Positions 19,732 to 28,491 of a DNA stretch of 64,000 nucleotides are shown here, in pieces; positions within the stretch are counted from its first letter, which is position 1, and every line of letters begins with the position of its first letter. This DNA is from Ochrobactrum sp. RH2CCR150. GTDB taxonomy: Bacteria; Pseudomonadota; Alphaproteobacteria; Rhizobiales; Rhizobiaceae. The DNA is taken from the NCBI GenBank assembly GCA_014138095.1, contig JACGXE010000010.1, forward strand, positions 103,939-167,938, given 5' to 3'. The notes below the pieces were generated by a model. That model did not search any database. It was given only the letters and a program-made list of their open reading frames with translations, and was not told the origin of the DNA. Both the position numbers and the translations under genes were made by a program.

Positions 19732-21318
19732 ATGCATATCAGAAAAGCTGGCCTTGGCCTGTTTCTCGCGGCCTTTTCGCTTGCGACGGCGTCGTCCCAC
19801 GCCGAAGAAGTAAAGCGCGGCGGCACAGTCATTGTCCATATGAATACCGAGCAGGGCGTCCTCAACCCTGCGCTTCGCGCCTCCACCGGCGTTTATCAGA
19901 TCACCGGCCGCATCATGGAGCCGCTGATCGACCGCACCTATGAGGGCTATGTGCCGGTTCTGGCAACGAGCTGGTCTTCGTCGGAAGACGGCAAGGCCAT
20001 CACCTTCAAGCTGCGCGAGAATGTGCGCTGGCACGACGGCCAGCCGTTCACCTGCGATGACGTTTCGTTCAGCGCGATGAACCTCTGGAAGAAGCTGCTT
20101 AACTATTCGACGACGCTTCAGGCCAATCTTGAGGCTGTCGACTGTACCGACCCGCATACCGCCGTGTTCCGCTATTCCAAGCCGATGCCGCTGGAATTGC
20201 TGGTCGCAGCCATGCCGGATCTCGGTCATCCGGTGCCAAAGCATCTTTATGAAGGCACCGATATTCTGAAGAACAAGTACAATTCCGCGCCGGTCGGTAC
20301 GGGTCCGTTCAAGTTCGTCGAATATGAGCGTGGCCAGCACATCATTGCCGAACGCAATGACGATTACTGGCGTGGCAAGGAATATCCTTACCTCGACCGC
20401 ATCATCTGGCGTTTCATGCCGGACAAGGCTGCAGCTGCCGCAGCGCTTGAAGCTGGTGAGATGATGGAAACCGCCTTCAACGGCATTTCCATGTCGGATA
20501 CCGAGCGCCTCCAGAAGGATGGCCGTTTCGACACCGGCACCAAGGGCTTCGAAAACAACGTCGCCCACTCGACCATCGAGTTCAACCTGCGCAATCCGAT
20601 CCTTGCCAATCTGAAGGTTCGTCAGGCGATCTATCACGCGCTCGACATTGATTTTGCGATCAAGACGATCATGCGCGGCTACGCAAAGCCGGGCCGTGGT
20701 CCGATCCCGAGCGCTGGTGGCGCAAATTATACCGATCAGGTCCAGACCTATCCTTATGACGTCGAAAAGGCCAAGAAGCTGCTCGATGAGGCCGGCTATC
20801 CGGCAGGCCCCGACGGCATTCGCTTCAAGCTGCGCCATCGTCCGGCGCCATGGGGCGAATATACGCAGCTTTGGGCTGAATATTATGCGCAGGCCATGAA
20901 AGAAGTCGGCATTGACGTCGAAATCCTGACCAATGATGCCCCGGGCTTCCTGAACGGCGTTTATCGCGATCACGACTTCGACACAGCAAGCGGCTGGCAC
21001 CAGTTCCGTTCTGACCCGGCAGTCTCGACCACCGTCTGGCTGCGTTCCGGCGCTCCGGTCGGCACGGCATGGTCCAACCAGTTCGACTACAAGTCTGACG
21101 AAATGGACAGCCTGATCGACAAAGCCGCAAGCGAGCTCGACCCTGCCAAGCGCGCCGATCTCTACCATCAGATCCAGCAGCTTGAGATGAAGGACCTGCC
21201 GGTCATCTTCGCCATCGAACATCCGTTCGTCGGTGTGACCAACAAGGTTCTCAAGAACCACCACAATACGCCACGGTGGGATTCCTCAAGCTGGTACGAC
21301 CTCTGGATCGACCAATAA
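19732..21318 (+). CDS. ABC transporter substrate-binding protein, family 5
   Basis: Periplasmic receptor of 528 residues. The signal peptide is MHIRKAGLGLFLAAFSLATASSHA (about 24 residues), then EEVKRGGTVIVHMNTEQG. The SBP family 5 blocks are present (LRENVRWHDGQPFTCDDV; LKVRQAIYHALDIDFAIK). The frame is open upstream to 19609, but only the ATG at 19732 gives a signal peptide; the site upstream is weak (CAGGGGAAC). It is first in a plus-strand operon with two permeases, a fused ATPase and three enzymes. The ligand is probably a modified amino acid or small peptide (inference from the downstream enzymes). Confidence 0.94.
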   Translation: MHIRKAGLGLFLAAFSLATASSHAEEVKRGGTVIVHMNTEQGVLNPALRASTGVYQITGRIMEPLIDRTYEGYVPVLATSWSSSEDGKAITFKLRENVRWHDGQPFTCDDVSFSAMNLWKKLLNYSTTLQANLEAVDCTDPHTAVFRYSKPMPLELLVAAMPDLGHPVPKHLYEGTDILKNKYNSAPVGTGPFKFVEYERGQHIIAERNDDYWRGKEYPYLDRIIWRFMPDKAAAAAALEAGEMMETAFNGISMSDTERLQKDGRFDTGTKGFENNVAHSTIEFNLRNPILANLKVRQAIYHALDIDFAIKTIMRGYAKPGRGPIPSAGGANYTDQVQTYPYDVEKAKKLLDEAGYPAGPDGIRFKLRHRPAPWGEYTQLWAEYYAQAMKEVGIDVEILTNDAPGFLNGVYRDHDFDTASGWHQFRSDPAVSTTVWLRSGAPVGTAWSNQFDYKSDEMDSLIDKAASELDPAKRADLYHQIQQLEMKDLPVIFAIEHPFVGVTNKVLKNHHNTPRWDSSSWYDLWIDQ

Positions 21319-21327
21319 GCAATAAAC

Positions 21328-21354
21328 AACCGCTGCCGGTTTCCGGCAGCGGTT
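21328..21354 (+). terminator. Intra-operon hairpin after the binding-protein gene
   Basis: Perfect 12-base arms AACCGCTGCCGG / CCGGCAGCGGTT with loop TTT, then CCCCCACTTTTA. It is strong, begins about ten bases past the stop, and lies before the permease gene. It probably causes partial termination or protects the upstream message, raising the ratio of receptor to permease. Confidence 0.65.
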
Positions 21355-21404
21355 CCCCCACTTTTATGAATGCTGACTATGAATATCTTGCAGGATAATC
21401 CGCA

Positions 21405-22388
21405 ATGTCCCTGCCCCCAATTCTGACTTTTGCGCTGCGCCGTATCTTGCAGGCAATCCCCGTCATTCTCCTCATCATGATCGGGGCGTTTCTGCTGATC
21501 AAGCTTGCGCCCGGCGACACGGTTGACGCGCTTGTTGGCGACATGGGCGGCGCTGATCCGCAATTTGTTGCCAATCTGCGCACCGAATATGGCCTCGACC
21601 AACCGGTCTGGGTGCAGCTGTGGATTTACATGACCAAGCTGGCGCGGTTCGACTTCGGCTGGTCCTATGTCTATGAACTGCCTGTACTCGATGTGCTGAA
21701 GGCACGTCTTGTGCCAACGCTCCTGCTCATGCTCTCTTCCCTGTCAGTAGCCTTCATTTTCGGTATCGCGCTCGGCGCTTTCGCGGCGCGCAAGGCCTAT
21801 TCGCTGACCGACAATGTCATTTCAACACTTGGCCTTGTCTTCTACGCCATGCCGAGTTTCTTCCTCAGCCTCATCTTGATGTTCATCTTTTCCGTCAAGC
21901 TGGGCTGGCTGCCGGTCGGCGGTTACAAGACACTTGGCGGGTTTTATACCGGCTGGAAGAATGTCTGGGATATCGCGGTTCACCTCGTCATGCCGACGAC
22001 GGCGCTTTCGCTTATCTATCTCGCCTTCTACATGCGCCTGATGCGCACAAGCGTGCTGGAAGTAGCCGACCTCGATTATGTTCGTACCGCTCGCGCCAAG
22101 GGCGCCAGCGGCGCAAGGCTGATGTTCCATCACATCATGCGCAACGCTTTTCTGCCCGTCGTAACGCTGCTCGGCCTTCAGTTTTCCACCGTGCTTGGCG
22201 GCTCGGTTGTGATCGAAACGATCTTTTCGCTGCCGGGCCTTGGCCAGCTTGCCTATACCTCGGTGATCAAGCGCGACCTCAACACACTGATGGGCATCAT
22301 TTTTCTGTGCTCGGTGCTGGTGGTGATCGTGAATTTCATCACCGATCTCATCTATGCGCGGCTTGATTCCAGGATCGAACTGTCATGA
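21405..22388 (+). CDS. Peptide-type ABC transporter permease (DppB-like)
   Basis: A 327-residue inner-membrane permease with six hydrophobic segments, the N-terminal FALRRILQAIPVILLIM and the EAA loop DYVRTARAKGASGARLMFHH (about residues 226-245). Its TGA overlaps the ATG of the next permease gene (ATGA). With the DppC-like partner it forms the channel of the second peptide-type importer. Confidence 0.94.
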   Translation: MSLPPILTFALRRILQAIPVILLIMIGAFLLIKLAPGDTVDALVGDMGGADPQFVANLRTEYGLDQPVWVQLWIYMTKLARFDFGWSYVYELPVLDVLKARLVPTLLLMLSSLSVAFIFGIALGAFAARKAYSLTDNVISTLGLVFYAMPSFFLSLILMFIFSVKLGWLPVGGYKTLGGFYTGWKNVWDIAVHLVMPTTALSLIYLAFYMRLMRTSVLEVADLDYVRTARAKGASGARLMFHHIMRNAFLPVVTLLGLQFSTVLGGSVVIETIFSLPGLGQLAYTSVIKRDLNTLMGIIFLCSVLVVIVNFITDLIYARLDSRIELS

Positions 22389-23260
22389 CATCCCAGGACC
22401 TCTCCCTCACTCGCCCTCAGGTTTCCCGCACGAAAATTCTGTGGCAGCGCTTTAGTCGTAATCGTGCTGCCGTGCTGGGCCTCGTCCTTTTCATCGCTGT
22501 GGTTTTGATCGCGCTTCTTGCCGATTTCATTGTTCCAGGCGACCCGCTACGCCGTGCTGGGGATCCGCTTGTCTGGCCCTTCATCAATGGCGCAACACCT
22601 CTCGGCACTGATCAGCTTGGTCGCGATATCATGGCCGGCATTTTCCATGGCGCGCGCATCTCGTTGCTGATTGGCGTCGTCGCAACCTTGATCTCGATCA
22701 TCATCGGCATCGTGATCGGCGCACTCGCCGGTTATTATGGTGGCTGGGTGGACGACGTTCTCATGCGCATCACCGAAGCGTTTCAGACCGTACCCAGCTT
22801 CGTTCTGCTTTTGACGCTGGTTGCCATTTTCGGCTCTTCCATCGAGAACATCATCATCTGTATCGGCATCGTGTCATGGACTGCGCCTGCCCGTATGGTA
22901 CGTGCCGAGTTTCTGGCGCTGCGCAAGCGTGAATTCATCGACGCGGCGCGCAATCTGGGCGTCGGCAACATGTCGATCATCTTCCGCGAAATCCTGCCAA
23001 ACGCTTTGCCACCGGTGATCGTGTTCGCCTCCGTCGTTATGGCCACGTCCATCCTCATGGAAAGCGCGCTTGCATTTCTCGGTCTCGGCGATCCCAACTA
23101 TGCAAGCTGGGGCAACATGATCGGTCAAGGCCGCGCCGTACTGCGCACCGACTGGTTCTGCTCAGTCATTCCGGGCATCGCCATTCTGCTCACCGTTCTT
23201 TCCTTCAGCCTGCTCGGCGAAGGCCTGAACGACGCGCTTAATCCGAGGCAGAAAAAATAA
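22385..23260 (+). CDS. Peptide-type ABC transporter permease (DppC-like)
   Basis: A 291-residue inner-membrane permease with the DppC signature LGTDQLGRDIMAGIFHGARI (about residues 75-94) and an EAA loop (AARNLGVGNMSIIFREILPN). Its stop overlaps the next start (TAATG). It has the extended cytoplasmic N-terminus usual for this subfamily. Confidence 0.94.
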   Translation: MTSQDLSLTRPQVSRTKILWQRFSRNRAAVLGLVLFIAVVLIALLADFIVPGDPLRRAGDPLVWPFINGATPLGTDQLGRDIMAGIFHGARISLLIGVVATLISIIIGIVIGALAGYYGGWVDDVLMRITEAFQTVPSFVLLLTLVAIFGSSIENIIICIGIVSWTAPARMVRAEFLALRKREFIDAARNLGVGNMSIIFREILPNALPPVIVFASVVMATSILMESALAFLGLGDPNYASWGNMIGQGRAVLRTDWFCSVIPGIAILLTVLSFSLLGEGLNDALNPRQKK

Positions 23261-24897
23261 TGACCGCCGCACCCGTTCTAGAAATCAGCAACCTGAAAAT
23301 CGCACTGCCAAAGGGCGGCGACCGTCCCTATGCATTGCAGGATCTGACACTGACTATCAATCCCGGTGAAATCGTCTGCCTCGTTGGTGAAAGCGGCTCC
23401 GGCAAGTCGCTTTCGGCAGGCGCGATCATGCGCCTTCTGCCGGAACCGCATGTGCGTGTAACGCACGGCACGATCAAGCTTGAAGGCGCCGATCTTTATT
23501 CGCTCAGCGAAGCTGACATGAAGAAACTGCGCGGCAACCGCATCGGCATGATTTTTCAGGAACCGATGACTGCGCTCAACCCGCAAAAGACGGTCGGCTG
23601 GCAGATCGATGAAGTGTTGCGCCTCCACACCAAGCTGAGCCGCAAGGAACGCCGCGCTGCCGTGCTCGATATGCTGGCAGAGGTGAAGATACCGGACCCG
23701 GAATCCGCTTATAACGCCTATCCGCACCAGATTTCCGGCGGACAGCGCCAGCGTGTGATGATCGCCATGGCACTGATCCTGAAGCCGCGCCTCATCATTG
23801 CCGATGAGCCGACCACAGCGCTTGATGTCACGACGCAGGCGCAAATCCTGAAACTGATCCGCGATCTGCAACGCGAGCATGATACCGGCATCCTTTTCAT
23901 TACGCATGATTTCGGCGTCGTGGCAGAAATTGCCGACCGCGTCGCCGTGTTGCGACTTGGTGAGCTTGTTGAGCAAGGCCCGGCAAATGAAGTGCTGAAC
24001 CATCCCCAGCACGCTTACACAAAAGCGCTAATCGCATCGGTTCCAGCACTCACCCCGCCCGAGCCAAAGCCATCCGTTGAAGCGCAACCGATTATTCTCA
24101 AGGCGAGCGCTTTACGCAAAACCTTCAAGGCGCGTGGCGGATTGCTCAGTGGCAAACGCAGCGCGGTGCCGGCCGTCAAGGATCTTTCGTTCGAGCTGCG
24201 TCAGGGAGAAACACTCGGTGTCGTGGGTGAAAGCGGTTCGGGCAAGACAACAGTTTCGCGCATCGTCACGCGTCTGCTGGAAGCAGATAGCGGTAAGGTC
24301 GATGTCAACGGCAAGGATTTTCTGAGCGCTAGCCCGCGTGAAGTGCGCGCCATGCGCAAGAATATCCAGATGGTTTTTCAGGATCCGATGGCCTCGCTCA
24401 ACCCGCGCCGTCGTGTCGTGGACCTCATCGCACAAGGCCCTATCGTCCACGGTGTACCGAAGGCTGAGGCGCACGCAAAGGCCCGCGAGTTGCTGGAACT
24501 GGTCGAGCTTTCACCCGCTGCTGCCGACCGTTTTCCGCATGAGTTTTCGGGGGGGCAGCGCCAGCGCATCGGCATTGCCCGTGCACTCGCCTTGGAGCCG
24601 CGCATCATCGTCGCAGACGAGCCCGTCTCCGCGCTCGATGTTTCGGTACAGGCACAGGTTCTGCGGCTTCTGGCCGATCTGCGCGAAAGGCTGAACCTTT
24701 CACTGCTTTTCGTCACGCATGATCTGCGCGTCGCAGCCCAGCTTTGCGACCGCATCATTGTCATGTCCAAGGGCGAAATCGCCGAAACCGGCCCAACGGC
24801 AGAGGTTTTCGCCAATCCTCGCCACGAATACACACAGCGCTTGCTTGCCTCCATCCCCGGCAAGAACTGGACACCACCTCGTTTTGAGAATGCGTGA
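23260..24897 (+). CDS. Fused dual ABC ATPase (DppD-DppF fusion type)
   Basis: A 545-residue protein carrying two complete ATPase domains in one chain. Domain 1 has Walker A GESGSGKS at 43-50, signature SGGQRQR at 159-165 and Walker B LIIADE at 178-183. Domain 2 has Walker A GESGSGKT at 323-330, signature SGGQRQR at 430-436 and Walker B IIVADE at 449-454. Both catalytic glutamates are present, so both sites should hydrolyse ATP. This replaces the separate DppD and DppF proteins of the first operon and resembles GsiA-type (glutathione importer) ATPases. Confidence 0.95.
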   Translation: MTAAPVLEISNLKIALPKGGDRPYALQDLTLTINPGEIVCLVGESGSGKSLSAGAIMRLLPEPHVRVTHGTIKLEGADLYSLSEADMKKLRGNRIGMIFQEPMTALNPQKTVGWQIDEVLRLHTKLSRKERRAAVLDMLAEVKIPDPESAYNAYPHQISGGQRQRVMIAMALILKPRLIIADEPTTALDVTTQAQILKLIRDLQREHDTGILFITHDFGVVAEIADRVAVLRLGELVEQGPANEVLNHPQHAYTKALIASVPALTPPEPKPSVEAQPIILKASALRKTFKARGGLLSGKRSAVPAVKDLSFELRQGETLGVVGESGSGKTTVSRIVTRLLEADSGKVDVNGKDFLSASPREVRAMRKNIQMVFQDPMASLNPRRRVVDLIAQGPIVHGVPKAEAHAKARELLELVELSPAAADRFPHEFSGGQRQRIGIARALALEPRIIVADEPVSALDVSVQAQVLRLLADLRERLNLSLLFVTHDLRVAAQLCDRIIVMSKGEIAETGPTAEVFANPRHEYTQRLLASIPGKNWTPPRFENA

Positions 24898-24901
24898 AGC
24901 C

Positions 24902-26203
24902 ATGCAAAAAGTTGAATTCCCACCCTCCATCTGGGCAGCCACTGCACCTCCCCGCACACCGGCCAAGCCGCTGAACAGTGACGCAGAAGCCGATGTCGTG
25001 ATTGTCGGCGGCGGTTTCACGGGTCTGTCGGCCGCATTGCATCTGGCGAAACGCGGCAAGCGTGTCATCCTGCTGGAGGGCAATGCTGTCGGCTGGGGCG
25101 CATCCGGGCGCAATAACGGTCAGGTCATCCCGACCATGACATCTGCCGAACCGGATGCGATTGCCAAGCGCTACGGTGCTTCGGGCGAACGTTTCGCCAA
25201 ACTGATCGGCAACAGCGCGGATATTCTCTTTTCCATCGTGCGCGACGAAAATATCGAAGCTGAAGCCGAACAAACCGGCTGGTTCCAGCCTGCCCACTCG
25301 CCGGGCCGCGTGAAGCTTTCACAATTGCGCGTGGACGCATGGAAACGGTTCGGCTTTCCAGCAGAGTTTCTTGACCGGGCGGCGACATCGCAGCTGCTCG
25401 GCACTGATTTCTGGTATGGCGGCATGTTCAACCCCACTGGCGGCCATATCAATCCGCTCGCCTTCGCGCGCGGCCTTGCCGCTGCTGCAGAACGCCATGG
25501 CGCGATCATTCATGAGCAAAGCCCTGTCACGTCCTATCAGCAGGTCGGCGATCACTGGGAAGTACGCACCGACAACGCTACCATACGCGCCAAGGGCTTT
25601 TTGCTCGCCACCAATGCCTATACCGGTGAGCTCCGCGAAAGGCTCGCCCCACGTCTTGCCCGCACGATCGTGCCAGTACTCTCGTGGCAGATGGCGACCA
25701 CACCCGTGAGCGACAATCTGCGTGCAACAATTCTGCCGGGACGACAGGCCGTATCCGATACGCGCGGCGACCTGCGCTTCTTCCGCTACGACGCACGCAA
25801 CCGGCTGATCACCGGCGGAGTGGTGATGGGGAATTTCAACATCGCCGAACGCGTGAAGCGCAAGACCGCGCGTAATATGGCTGAATCTTTCCCGGCGCTT
25901 GGTGAACCGGAGATCACCCATGTGTGGAGCGGCTATATCGGCATGACGTGGGATCGTTTTCCGCGCGTTCATCAGCTTGGCGCCAATGGCTGGGCATGGA
26001 TCGGCTGTAACGGGCGCGGGGTTGCGCTCGGCACATCGCTTGGCCGCGAATTCGCACGCGCGCTTGACGGAGAGCCGGTGCAGGAACTCGCCTTGCCCGT
26101 TTCGGAGCCAGCTCCGCTACCCTTTCATAAAGTCGCGCGGAAGATCGCGCCCTTCTATCTCGCCTGGCTTCGACGCAAGGACCTTTCCGAGCCTAATCTC
26201 TAA
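24902..26203 (+). CDS. FAD-dependent oxidoreductase (DAO family)
   Basis: A 433-residue flavoprotein. The dinucleotide motif VIVGGGFTGLS is near residues 33-43 and the FAD-contact motif GASGRNNGQ lies near 65-73, placing it with amino acid/amine oxidases (D-amino acid oxidase fold). Start: ATG at 24902, five bases after the ABC ATPase stop; an ATG at 24890 that overlaps that gene by 8 bases is the alternative. Cotranscription with the importer suggests it deaminates or oxidises the imported amine or amino acid. It is related to, but clearly different from, the PuuB-like gene at 10968-12272. Confidence 0.88.
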   Translation: MQKVEFPPSIWAATAPPRTPAKPLNSDAEADVVIVGGGFTGLSAALHLAKRGKRVILLEGNAVGWGASGRNNGQVIPTMTSAEPDAIAKRYGASGERFAKLIGNSADILFSIVRDENIEAEAEQTGWFQPAHSPGRVKLSQLRVDAWKRFGFPAEFLDRAATSQLLGTDFWYGGMFNPTGGHINPLAFARGLAAAAERHGAIIHEQSPVTSYQQVGDHWEVRTDNATIRAKGFLLATNAYTGELRERLAPRLARTIVPVLSWQMATTPVSDNLRATILPGRQAVSDTRGDLRFFRYDARNRLITGGVVMGNFNIAERVKRKTARNMAESFPALGEPEITHVWSGYIGMTWDRFPRVHQLGANGWAWIGCNGRGVALGTSLGREFARALDGEPVQELALPVSEPAPLPFHKVARKIAPFYLAWLRRKDLSEPNL

Positions 26204-26240
26204 GCCAGCTCATTCAACGTTCATGTGAAAGGTCAGATCC

Positions 26241-26729
26241 ATGAATCAATTGCCAATTCTCGAACGTCGCCGCATAGAGGCGATGGTTATCAAGAACATC
26301 TATGATGTTCTGCGCGAACGCTCCGGCGAAGAAGAAGCTCAAGCCGTGGTGGGCGAAGCTGTCAGCCGTTCAGCAATAGAACAGGGCAAGATCTTTGCCG
26401 ATGAGCTGGGTCGCACGCCCACTCTGCAAGACTTTGCCGATATTCAGCCGCTCTGGACGAAGGAAAACGCGCTTGAAATCGACGTGATTTCGCGAGACGA
26501 AAATCATTTCGATTTCAATGTTACGCGCTGCCGCTATTCGGAAATGTATCGCGAGATGGGTCTCGGCCATATCGGGCACCTGCTTTCCTGCAATCGCGAT
26601 GGCGATTTCTGCATTGGCTATAATCCCGCCATGAAGCTGGAGCGCACGCAGACCATCATGAAGGGCGCAAGCCACTGCGATTTCCGTTATACCCTCGACG
26701 CCACCGAAGAAAATACGAAGGAAGCCTGA
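26241..26729 (+). CDS. L-2-amino-thiazoline-4-carboxylate (ATC) hydrolase family protein
   Basis: A small protein of 162 residues matching, from memory, the L-ATC hydrolase family. The conserved block FDFNVTRCRYSEMYREMGL (about residues 92-110) and the tail FCIGYNPAMKLERTQTIMKG (about 126-145), with cysteines at about 98 and 118, are characteristic. Known members open the thiazoline ring of L-ATC to S- or N-carbamoyl-cysteine on the way to L-cysteine in Pseudomonas. Many homologues sit in peptide-ABC operons with unknown substrates, so ring opening of another cyclic compound is possible. GAAAGG precedes the ATG. One base separates it from the M20 gene. Confidence 0.75.
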   Translation: MNQLPILERRRIEAMVIKNIYDVLRERSGEEEAQAVVGEAVSRSAIEQGKIFADELGRTPTLQDFADIQPLWTKENALEIDVISRDENHFDFNVTRCRYSEMYREMGLGHIGHLLSCNRDGDFCIGYNPAMKLERTQTIMKGASHCDFRYTLDATEENTKEA

Positions 26730-26730
26730 T

Positions 26731-27897
26731 ATGCCGGTTGAAAACTGGACGTCGAACCAGCTGGATGAACTCGTCGCATTCCGTCGCGACCTGCATGAAA
26801 ATCCCGAGCTTCTTTACGATGTAAACCGGACGGCGGACAAGGTTGCCGAAGCGCTTCGTGCGGCTGGTCTTGATGAAGTGGCAACCGGAATCGGGCGCAC
26901 CGGTGTTGTCGGCGTCATTCGTGGCCAAACCAACAATTCGGGTCGCACTGTTGCTTTGCGTGCGGATATGGATGCCCTGCCGATTCTGGAAGAAACCGGC
27001 GCAGAATGGTCCTCCAAAGTGCCGGGCAAGATGCATGCCTGCGGCCATGACGGTCATACGACGATGCTTCTCGGTGCCGCCCGTGAACTGGCGCAGAGCC
27101 GCGCTTTTGACGGCACGGTGATCGTGATCTTCCAGCCTGCCGAAGAAGGTGGCGCTGGCGCCAAGGCGATGATTGACGACGGCCTTTTCAAGCGCTGGCC
27201 CGTCAACGAGGTCTATGGCATGCACAACCGCCCGAACCTTGAGGTCGGACATTTCACCATCAATTCCGGCCCGATCATGGGTTCAGTCGATGTGCTCGAC
27301 ATCACCATTGAAGGCGTCGGCGGACATGCCGCTTCCCCGCATCAGACCATCGATCCCATTCCGGTAACGGCGGCGCTCATTCAGGCGATCCAGACACTGA
27401 CCGCCCGCACGCTCGACCCGCTGGACTCGGCCGTGATTTCGATTACGACCATTCAGGGCGGTGACGCATTCAACGTTATTCCGCAGAAAATCCGGCTGAC
27501 CGGGACGGTCCGCACGCTGCGCGAGGAAGTGCGCGACCACATCGAGAAAAAGCTGGCCCGTGCCGTGCAGGGTATCGCCGATGCTTTTGAGGCCAAAGCC
27601 ACACTGGACTATCAGCGCAACTATCCCGTGACTGTCAACCACGAGCAGGAAACCGAGCTTGCGGCCCTCGCTGCCGAGGCGGTCTCCGGTGCCGAACGCA
27701 TCACGCGCGACATGCCGGCAACGCTGGGCGGCGAAGATTTCGCGTTCATGCTCAACGAAGTTCCGGGGGCGATGATCAATATCGGCAATGGTCCAAGCGC
27801 CAATCTCCATCACCCGAAATATGACTTCAACGATGACGTTATCGCCTGGGGATGTTCTTATTGGACAACACTGGTTCGTCAAAGACTGCCCGTATAA
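26731..27897 (+). CDS. M20D-family metallo-amidohydrolase (aminoacylase/hippurate hydrolase type)
   Basis: A 388-residue enzyme of peptidase family M20, subfamily D. Metal-site motifs are ACGHDGHT (C104, H106), QPAEEGGAGA (E138-E139) and GMHNRP (H165), with the C-terminal GGEDFAFM and LHHPKYDFND. Members remove acyl, benzoyl or indole-acetyl groups from amino acids, and relatives hydrolyse N-carbamoyl amino acids. AAGGAAG upstream supports the ATG, one base after the ATC-hydrolase stop. The pairing recalls the Pseudomonas L-ATC hydrolase and N-carbamoyl-L-cysteine amidohydrolase pair, so this protein could release the free amino acid in the last step (inference). Confidence 0.92.
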   Translation: MPVENWTSNQLDELVAFRRDLHENPELLYDVNRTADKVAEALRAAGLDEVATGIGRTGVVGVIRGQTNNSGRTVALRADMDALPILEETGAEWSSKVPGKMHACGHDGHTTMLLGAARELAQSRAFDGTVIVIFQPAEEGGAGAKAMIDDGLFKRWPVNEVYGMHNRPNLEVGHFTINSGPIMGSVDVLDITIEGVGGHAASPHQTIDPIPVTAALIQAIQTLTARTLDPLDSAVISITTIQGGDAFNVIPQKIRLTGTVRTLREEVRDHIEKKLARAVQGIADAFEAKATLDYQRNYPVTVNHEQETELAALAAEAVSGAERITRDMPATLGGEDFAFMLNEVPGAMINIGNGPSANLHHPKYDFNDDVIAWGCSYWTTLVRQRLPV

Positions 27898-27934
27898 TGG
27901 GTTTCAAGCCCTGACTGGTTGATGTGCTGCCTTT

Positions 27935-27963
27935 TTTGGTGAGGCCGAAACCGCCTCACCAAA
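27935..27963. terminator. Convergent hairpin between the M20 and PACE genes
   Basis: Perfect 11-base arms TTTGGTGAGGC / GCCTCACCAAA with a 7-base loop CGAAACC. No T run follows on either strand, but its place between two convergent stop codons suits a shared terminator or stability element. Confidence 0.6.
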
Positions 27964-27968
27964 GATGT

Positions 27969-28406
27969 TCAAGCCGCGCTTTTCACAGGCGTTTGAGCTG
28001 ATATTGGGAACAACCAGTCATACGCGATATTGAAGAGAAACGCATAGGCCAGGTAGAAAAGCACAATCACCACGTCCATCATCAGCGCCGCGATAATCGA
28101 AATGCCCAGATACCAGGCGATAAACGGTATCAGCAGCACAACAAGTCCTGCTTCAAACAGGATGGCGTGAACAACGCGCAGAGCCATGGTTTTCTGCACT
28201 GTTCCTCTGAGCCCCAACAAGGTTCGGTCAAATCCAAGATTGAAGAGAAAATTCCATATTGTTGCAGTTGTCGCGGATATGATCCCGATCACGCCCATCG
28301 CTTCGACCGGCTTGTTAAAAAGAATAGCCGAGGCCGGGATGAAAATTGCCAGTCCAATAATTTCAAACATCGCCGCGTGGCGAACACGATCCATAAAGCT
28401 ACGCAC
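27969..28406 (-). CDS. PACE-family multidrug efflux protein
   Basis: A 145-residue inner-membrane protein with four hydrophobic segments forming two bacterial transmembrane pair (BTP) domains. Motifs include RVRHAAMFEIIGLAIFIPAS at residues 7-26, TATIWNFLFNLGFD near 47-60, RVVHAILFEAGLV and a final YDWLFP. Proteobacterial antimicrobial compound efflux proteins export chlorhexidine, acriflavine and short-chain polyamines. The start codon is GTG with AGGA ten bases upstream; the N-terminus MRSFMDR fits the family. It is divergent from a LysR regulator, the arrangement of characterised PACE genes such as aceI/aceR. Confidence 0.9.
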   Translation of the reverse strand: MRSFMDRVRHAAMFEIIGLAIFIPASAILFNKPVEAMGVIGIISATTATIWNFLFNLGFDRTLLGLRGTVQKTMALRVVHAILFEAGLVVLLIPFIAWYLGISIIAALMMDVVIVLFYLAYAFLFNIAYDWLFPISAQTPVKSAA

Positions 28407-28472
28407 TTTGATTTATTCCTTGATATTGGTGCGGCCTTTCTATCTACTATTATGGATTTTAAAAGTTAGATA

Positions 28473-28491
28473 CTATCTGGATTTTAGATAG
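28473..28491. promoter_or_regulatory. LysR-type operator candidate abutting the regulator start codon
   Basis: CTATCT-ggatttt-AGATAG: 6-base arms with a 7-base spacer of the T-N-A type, ending at the base before the LysR ATG. The core TGGATTTTA is repeated directly 25 bases upstream (from 28453). The intergenic region of 85 bases must hold both divergent promoters. No Shine-Dalgarno sequence precedes the ATG, so a leaderless message is possible. Confidence 0.5.

Noticed and set aside
19717..21264. 515-residue minus-strand frame opposite the second binding protein
   Set aside because: Antisense shadow of a strongly supported gene with normal domain structure; no domain or ribosome site on the opposite strand.
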